Of a DNA stretch of 9,636 bases, positions 6,371-9,636 are shown piece by piece; within the stretch, counting starts at the first letter, position 1, and each line of letters opens with the position of its first letter. Under the pieces are notes generated by a model, which saw nothing but the letters and a program-made list of their open reading frames with translations, was not told the origin of the DNA and ran no database searches. The DNA comes from Lachnospiraceae bacterium UBA1267 (GTDB lineage: Bacteria > Bacillota > Clostridia > Lachnospirales > Lachnospiraceae): the NCBI GenBank assembly GCA_002308115.1, contig DBVJ01000134.1, forward strand, positions 6,727 to 16,362, in the 5' to 3' direction. The position numbers and the translations under genes were made by a program.

Positions 6371-7421
6371 CACCCAGAAGAAGGGGCATTTCCGTATCGG
6401 AGCCGGTGATGAAGAGCATAAGAAAGACCTGACCATTCTCATCTATTCCGAAACGACGCACCTTTACCGTCGGATTTGTGAGATGACTGGCTTCATTCGC
6501 GGCTTCCATGGCCGCTTCCACATCAAATGAGAGCAGTTCGTCCCGGTGCTCTGCGACCCAGCCGGGCGCCAGAGCACTGACATAATAGAAAGTGCCTCGA
6601 TCGGTTAACAGAACAGAGGCCTGGTCAGTCGTTTCGATTCCCTGCACCATGCTGCAGAAGAAGCATTCATAAATTTCTACTTCAGGAGTGTCAGAAGGGG
6701 GGGCGATCACAGTCGGCCCTTCTCGTATTTCTAATCTTACTGAATATTCGTCCAAAGATATCAGTTCTTTTGCATAACTGACGGCAAGCGCTTCTATTTC
6801 CTCTTTGGAAAGAACCGGCTGGGCCAATTCCCAGGCGTCAAAGTCAGCGCCTGCGACTATGAAATCATACCGTGCATTGATATGCATGGAGAGAAGCCTC
6901 TGATCAGCGCTGTTGACTTCGAACTGAGCGAAGCCGCGGCGGTCAATGTCTATATGATATTCGTCCCGGATGATCCCGCTGCCCGGGAGTTTTTCCGACA
7001 TCCAGTAAGTGCCGGTATACTCTTTCCCCTGGAAGGTCACTGTCAGTTCTTTTGGAGCTGTTGTTGAAGTAAATGGACGGTAAGAAAGATCGCTCTCCAT
7101 GTTAATGGTCTTTTCACCGGCGTTGCCTTCGGAGATCAGAGTTACTTTGTATTGTTTTGGCGCTGCTGTCGGTTCAGTGCTTTCCGCAACAAGTTCAGTC
7201 GGATCTTCAGAGGGACCTTCCTGATGACGGAAATAGACTGCCGCGAAAATGCCTCCCGCGATCAGGCAGACGAGAAGCACCGCAGCTGCGAGAAAAACAG
7301 GCTTACGTACGAACTGCCGGAGAGGCGATGCTTCAGACGCGGGAGAGGGCTCCAGCGCTTCTTCCACATATTGGATGTCGATCTCCCGGAGGGCTTTATC
7401 GACCATTTCTTTCTTGTTCAT
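6357..7421 (-). CDS. Single-pass membrane protein, probable anti-sigma factor
   Basis: The 354-residue protein has a short cytoplasmic N-terminus containing IDIQYVEEA (14-22), a pattern often found in membrane proteins encoded next to clostridial sigma factors. One membrane segment spans about 41-63, flanked by RK and R/H. A Thr/Glu/Pro-rich linker follows (about 68-90), then a large extracellular part of about 260 residues that I do not recognise. The gene starts 4 nt after the sigma-factor stop codon, with GAGGA inside the end of the sigma gene, 9 nt before ATG 7419-7421. An upstream in-frame TTG (7437-7439) lacks a ribosome binding site. Gene order and topology suggest that the cytoplasmic tail holds the sigma factor and the outer domain senses a signal (inference). 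Base composition looks more AT-rich than in the neighbours. The stop lies inside the 3' end of the MutS-like gene. Confidence 0.65.
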   Translation of the reverse strand: MNKKEMVDKALREIDIQYVEEALEPSPASEASPLRQFVRKPVFLAAAVLLVCLIAGGIFAAVYFRHQEGPSEDPTELVAESTEPTAAPKQYKVTLISEGNAGEKTINMESDLSYRPFTSTTAPKELTVTFQGKEYTGTYWMSEKLPGSGIIRDEYHIDIDRRGFAQFEVNSADQRLLSMHINARYDFIVAGADFDAWELAQPVLSKEEIEALAVSYAKELISLDEYSVRLEIREGPTVIAPPSDTPEVEIYECFFCSMVQGIETTDQASVLLTDRGTFYYVSALAPGWVAEHRDELLSFDVEAAMEAANEASHLTNPTVKVRRFGIDENGQVFLMLFITGSDTEMPLLLGVTEE

Positions 7422-7425
7422 CTGA

Positions 7426-7968
7426 TTAGTTCCTCGCAAGTACTTTCTTCAGCCGGTGCTTCATCCTGTTCAGTGTCTTCTGAACCTTGGCTTCGGAACA
7501 CCCGAAGCGTTTTGCGATCTCCCGGAAATTCTTCCCGTACCAGAAGCGGAGAACGAACATTTTCCGCTTCTCGGGACCTTCTGCCTGAAGAAAACAGTTC
7601 AGAACATCCGAGAGCGAGAAGATCGCTTCGCCTTCGGTGTCGGCTTTCGGGTCGGGAATACAGGCGGCAAGTTCCTCAGAGAGTTCGATCACTTCGGCAG
7701 ACCGTTTTTCTGCCTGTTCCGCCTTCAGGCGGTTCAGGGCCATATTCCTCAGAATGACGGCCAGATAAGCAAAAAGATCGCGCGGTTCATCCGGCGGAAT
7801 GTGGTTCCACGCTGCCAGCCAGGTGTCGTTGACGCACTCCTCCGAGTCTTCCCTGGACAGGAATCCCTCGGCGATCCGGGTGAGTCTCGCACCATACTGG
7901 CGCTCGAGTTCCGCGATTCCGCACTCGTCTCTTTGAAGGAACAACTCAATGATCTGCCGGTCTGTCAT
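7426..7968 (-). CDS. ECF-type RNA polymerase sigma factor
   Basis: The 180-residue protein has the two-domain layout of extracytoplasmic-function sigma factors. Region 2 lies at about 10-82, with SREDSEECVNDTWLAAWNHI for core binding and -10 recognition and LFAYLAVILRNMALNRL following. A linker of about 45 residues comes next. Region 4 lies at about 128-176, with the helix-turn-helix FREIAKRFGCSEAKVQKTLNRM for -35 recognition. It would direct RNA polymerase to a stress or envelope regulon whose members are not visible here. The ATG at 7966-7968 is preferred over an in-frame TTG at 7993-7995 because a G-rich ribosome binding site precedes it. The next gene, 4 nt downstream, is the likely anti-sigma factor. 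The promoter at 8022-8050 lies back to back with that of the metal operon. Confidence 0.88.
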   Translation of the reverse strand: MTDRQIIELFLQRDECGIAELERQYGARLTRIAEGFLSREDSEECVNDTWLAAWNHIPPDEPRDLFAYLAVILRNMALNRLKAEQAEKRSAEVIELSEELAACIPDPKADTEGEAIFSLSDVLNCFLQAEGPEKRKMFVLRFWYGKNFREIAKRFGCSEAKVQKTLNRMKHRLKKVLARN

Positions 7969-8021
7969 TTCTCCCCCCCTCACTTCTAAAGACAAATTTG
8001 ACGGACAAATCAGACACTATC

Positions 8022-8050
8022 AACATAATTTCTTAAAAAAAAGTTGTCAA
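8022..8050 (-). promoter_or_regulatory. Probable promoter of the sigma-factor operon
   Basis: On the minus strand there is a perfect -35 box TTGACA (8045-8050), a 17-bp spacer and a weaker -10 box TATGTT (8022-8027). The start point would be near 8015, about 47 nt before the ATG. A short dyad, ATTTG/CAAAT with a 5-bp gap (7996-8010), lies in the leader. A promoter read by the ECF sigma factor itself is a possible alternative that I cannot test. Confidence 0.55.
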
Positions 8051-8055
8051 TTCAC

Positions 8056-8084
8056 TTGACAGCGGATTGATGGAAGAGTATCTT
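8056..8084 (+). promoter_or_regulatory. Promoter of the metal-efflux operon
   Basis: A perfect -35 box TTGACA (8056-8061), a 17-bp spacer and a -10 box TATCTT (8079-8084) give a start near 8091. That start falls inside the probable operator at 8086-8111, so a bound repressor would block open-complex formation or promoter escape. Confidence 0.7.
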
Positions 8085-8085
8085 G

Positions 8086-8111
8086 AACATATGAACAACT
8101 GCTCAAATGTT
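8086..8111 (+). promoter_or_regulatory. Probable SmtB/ArsR-type operator (12-2-12 inverted repeat)
   Basis: The left half is AACATATGAACA (8086-8097), the gap is AC, and the right half TGCTCAAATGTT (8100-8111) reads AACATTTGAGCA on the other strand: 10 of 12 positions agree. The ATATGAACA core closely resembles the operators of SmtB and CzrA as I remember them. The site starts right after the -10 box and precedes the repressor gene, as expected for autoregulation. Confidence 0.8.
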
Positions 8112-8157
8112 AAAACATGAGGCGGCTGTTTCCACACCGGCACGAAGGAGAGCAGTC

Positions 8158-8445
8158 ATGAATGATGAAAAACTGATGGATCTCGCGGATCTGTTCAAGC
8201 AGTTCGGAGATCAGACGCGCCTTAGGATCATGATGGAGTGCCAGAGAGAAGAGGAGATCAGCGTGGGCGATCTGTCCGAGCGGCTTGGAATGACGGCGTC
8301 GGCGGTGAGCCACCAGCTCGCGGTCCTGAAGAGCGGGAAACTTTTAAAGTCGCGTCGGGAAGGGAAGCAGGTCTTCTACAGCTTGGCGGATGATCACGTG
8401 CGCACTATCATCGCGATGGGCGTGGAACACATTGAGGAAGAGTAA
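8158..8445 (+). CDS. ArsR/SmtB-family metal-sensing repressor, zinc type
   Basis: The 95-residue winged-helix repressor has the DNA-reading helix MTASAVSHQLAVLKSG (45-60) and a wing at about 63-76 (SRREGKQVFYSL). The alpha-3 cysteine site of cadmium/lead sensors (ELCVCDL) is absent: the same place reads EISVGDL (33-39). The alpha-5 zinc site is complete: D78, H80, H91 and E94, with the same spacing as D104, H106, H117 and E120 of SmtB. It should therefore sense zinc or cobalt rather than arsenic. The ATG at 8158 is 7 nt after AAGGAG (8145-8150). An in-frame ATG at 8107 lies within the operator and lacks a ribosome binding site. It heads an operon with an HMA protein (14-bp gap) and an efflux ATPase, and probably represses all three. 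Confidence 0.92.
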   Translation: MNDEKLMDLADLFKQFGDQTRLRIMMECQREEEISVGDLSERLGMTASAVSHQLAVLKSGKLLKSRREGKQVFYSLADDHVRTIIAMGVEHIEEE

Positions 8446-8459
8446 AAGGAGGAACTGTC

Positions 8460-8678
8460 ATGAAGAAACGTTTTGACCTGGAAGATCTGGACTGCGCGGT
8501 CTGCGCGCAGAAAATGGAAGACGCGATCAAGAAGATCGACGGCGTCGAGGATGCGGGAGTGAATTTCCTGACGCAGAAGATGTTCGTAGTGGCGGACGAG
8601 GCAAATTTTGACAAGATCATGAAGGAAGTCGTCAAAGTCTGCAAGAAGGTCGAGCCGGACTGCAGGATCCTTCTGTAA
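8460..8678 (+). CDS. Free-standing HMA-domain metal-binding protein
   Basis: The 72-residue protein has the heavy-metal-associated fold. LDCAVCAQKMEDAIKKIDGV (10-29) has the CxxC pair C12/C15, in the DCAxCAxKME form typical of zinc/cadmium ATPase N-termini rather than the MxCxxC form of copper chaperones. Further cysteines, C61 and C68, lie near the C-terminus and could add metal ligands. AAGGAGG (8446-8452) stands 7 nt before the ATG. The next gene encodes an ATPase that lacks just this domain, so the protein probably acts in trans as its metal-delivery or regulatory domain (inference). Confidence 0.9.
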   Translation: MKKRFDLEDLDCAVCAQKMEDAIKKIDGVEDAGVNFLTQKMFVVADEANFDKIMKEVVKVCKKVEPDCRILL

Positions 8679-8709
8679 CGCAACGGAATCCCATGCATTG
8701 AGGCATCGC

Positions 8710-8722
8710 GGGGCTCTGCCCC
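8710..8722 (+). promoter_or_regulatory. Hairpin abutting the ATPase ribosome binding site
   Basis: GGGGC (8710-8714) pairs with GCCCC (8718-8722) around a TCT loop, and the GGAGG ribosome binding site follows with no gap (8723-8727). A small ATGC/GCAT dyad lies just upstream (about 8692-8706). With no U-run, it is not a terminator. It may tune the translation of the ATPase relative to the HMA protein (inference). Confidence 0.45.
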
Positions 8723-8734
8723 GGAGGCATTTTC

Positions 8735-9636
8735 ATGACGAAAAAGCTGAAAAAAAGACTGATCCGCATCCTGATCGCGGCCGGCCTTTTCATCGTTTTA
8801 TTCATACTGGACAAGACGGGCGTCTTTGACGCCTCGCATTATCCGGCGCCCTGGATCGGACTGGTGCTTGAGATCGCGCTGAGCGTTGCGGTCTATCTGA
8901 TCGCGGGCTACGACGTGCTGTTGAAGGCGTTTCGGAACATTTTCCACGGGCAGATCTTCGACGAGCAGTTCCTGATGATGATCGCGACCTTCGCGGCCTA
9001 CGGGATTCAGGAATTCGTCGAGGCGCCGGCGGTCATGGTGTTCTACCAGATCGGCGAATGGTTCCAGGACTACGCGGTCGGCAAGAGCCGCGGCTCCATC
9101 ACGGAGCTCATGAAGATCGCGCCGGAGTACGCCAATGTGGAGCGTGACGGCGTGCTCGAGGAAGTCGATCCCGAGGACGTCGCGGTCGGTGATATTTTCG
9201 TCGTGAAGCCGGGCGAGCGTGTGCCGCTGGACGGCGTCATCACGGAGGGCGAGTCTACGATCGACACCTCTTCTCTGACCGGCGAGTCCGTGCCGCGGAC
9301 CGTCCGCGAAGGCGACGAGCTCCTTTCAGGCACCATCAATATGCGCGGCGTGCTGAGGGTTCGTGCCACCCGAGCTTATGAGGATTCCACAGTCTCGAAG
9401 ATCCTGGAACTGGTGGAAAATGCTTCCTCCCGCAAGGCGCCAGTGGAGCAATTCATCACGAAATTCGCGAAGATCTACACGCCGGTCGTCACGATCGCCG
9501 CGGTGCTTCTGGCCGTCATTCCGCCGCTTTTCTTCGCTCAGCCCTGGGCCGAATGGCTTAGAAGAGCCTGCATCTTCCTGGTCATTTCCTGCCCCTGCGC
9601 GCTGGTGCTGTCGGTGCCGCTTGCGTTCTTTTCCGC
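8735..9636 (+). CDS. cadA: Zinc/cadmium-transporting P1B-type ATPase, N-terminal part (runs off the right edge)
   Basis: The first 300 residues are present. It would pump zinc, cadmium or lead out of the cell using ATP. There is no N-terminal metal-binding domain: the protein starts with a basic stretch and two membrane helices (about 9-25 and 39-58). The third and fourth helices carry FDEQFLMMIATFAA (75-88) and IGEWFQDYAVGKSR (106-119). The actuator domain has GERVPLDG (160-167) and TGES (182-185). Two more helices follow (about 247-268 and 278-299), the last with the transport motif SCPCALVLS (285-293), whose CPC (286-288) marks the P1B group. The phosphorylation motif DKTGT lies beyond the window. 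The exact motif form and the zinc-type repressor favour zinc/cadmium over copper. GGAGG (8723-8727) is 7 nt before the ATG. The symbol zntA would be equally apt. Confidence 0.93.
   Translation, partial: MTKKLKKRLIRILIAAGLFIVLFILDKTGVFDASHYPAPWIGLVLEIALSVAVYLIAGYDVLLKAFRNIFHGQIFDEQFLMMIATFAAYGIQEFVEAPAVMVFYQIGEWFQDYAVGKSRGSITELMKIAPEYANVERDGVLEEVDPEDVAVGDIFVVKPGERVPLDGVITEGESTIDTSSLTGESVPRTVREGDELLSGTINMRGVLRVRATRAYEDSTVSKILELVENASSRKAPVEQFITKFAKIYTPVVTIAAVLLAVIPPLFFAQPWAEWLRRACIFLVISCPCALVLSVPLAFFS

Noticed and set aside
8107..8157. Upstream ATG giving the repressor 17 extra residues
   Set aside because: It lies inside the operator, lacks a ribosome binding site, and would give a tail not typical of the family.
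8158..8445. Arsenic or cadmium/lead sensor
   Set aside because: The alpha-3 cysteine motif is missing, while the alpha-5 zinc ligands are complete.

Overview
The window looks like chromosomal DNA from a GC-rich member of the Clostridia (Firmicutes), possibly a gut-type organism. The grounds are strong AAGGAGG-type ribosome binding sites, TTGACA/TATAAT promoters, the clostridial style of SerC and SerA, a sigma/membrane-protein gene pair of the kind common in Clostridia, and third codon positions rich in G and C. The phylum is an inference from style. There is no rRNA or other marker gene.

Left part (1-811). A lipoprotein gene runs off the left edge on the minus strand, with its own promoter and a leader of two small hairpins. 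Between this promoter and the rightward serC promoter lies about 430 bp without a gene. Most of it is a degenerate tandem array with a 64-bp period (about 253-620) whose units can pair with their neighbours. The serC promoter is a strong extended -10 promoter, followed by a leader of about 119 nt containing three hairpins.

Centre (812-6370, plus strand). serC and serA encode two steps of serine synthesis from 3-phosphoglycerate. A hairpin separates the two genes, and a textbook intrinsic terminator ends the unit. SerA carries a shortened, eroded C-terminal regulatory domain. Then come two abutting genes: a cytoplasmic protein of the neutral ceramidase-like family, and a MutS-like ATPase without the mismatch-recognition or Smr domains and with Asn for Asp in Walker B. 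Their joint role is unknown to me. This pair is the most open functional question in the window.

Right part, minus strand (6357-7968). An ECF-type sigma factor gene is followed 4 nt later by a single-pass membrane protein, a likely anti-sigma factor. The latter ends inside the 3' end of the MutS-like gene, a 14-bp tail-to-tail overlap.

Right part, plus strand (8056-9636). A metal-efflux operon starts back to back with the sigma operon, the two -35 boxes being 5 bp apart. It encodes an ArsR/SmtB repressor with a complete alpha-5 zinc site, a free-standing 72-residue HMA-domain protein, and a P1B-type zinc/cadmium ATPase that lacks an N-terminal HMA domain and runs off the right edge. A 12-2-12 SmtB-type inverted repeat just after the -10 box is the probable operator. 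Excess zinc (or cadmium, cobalt or lead) would release the repressor and switch on export.

I see no tRNA, rRNA, CRISPR array, insertion sequence or phage gene.
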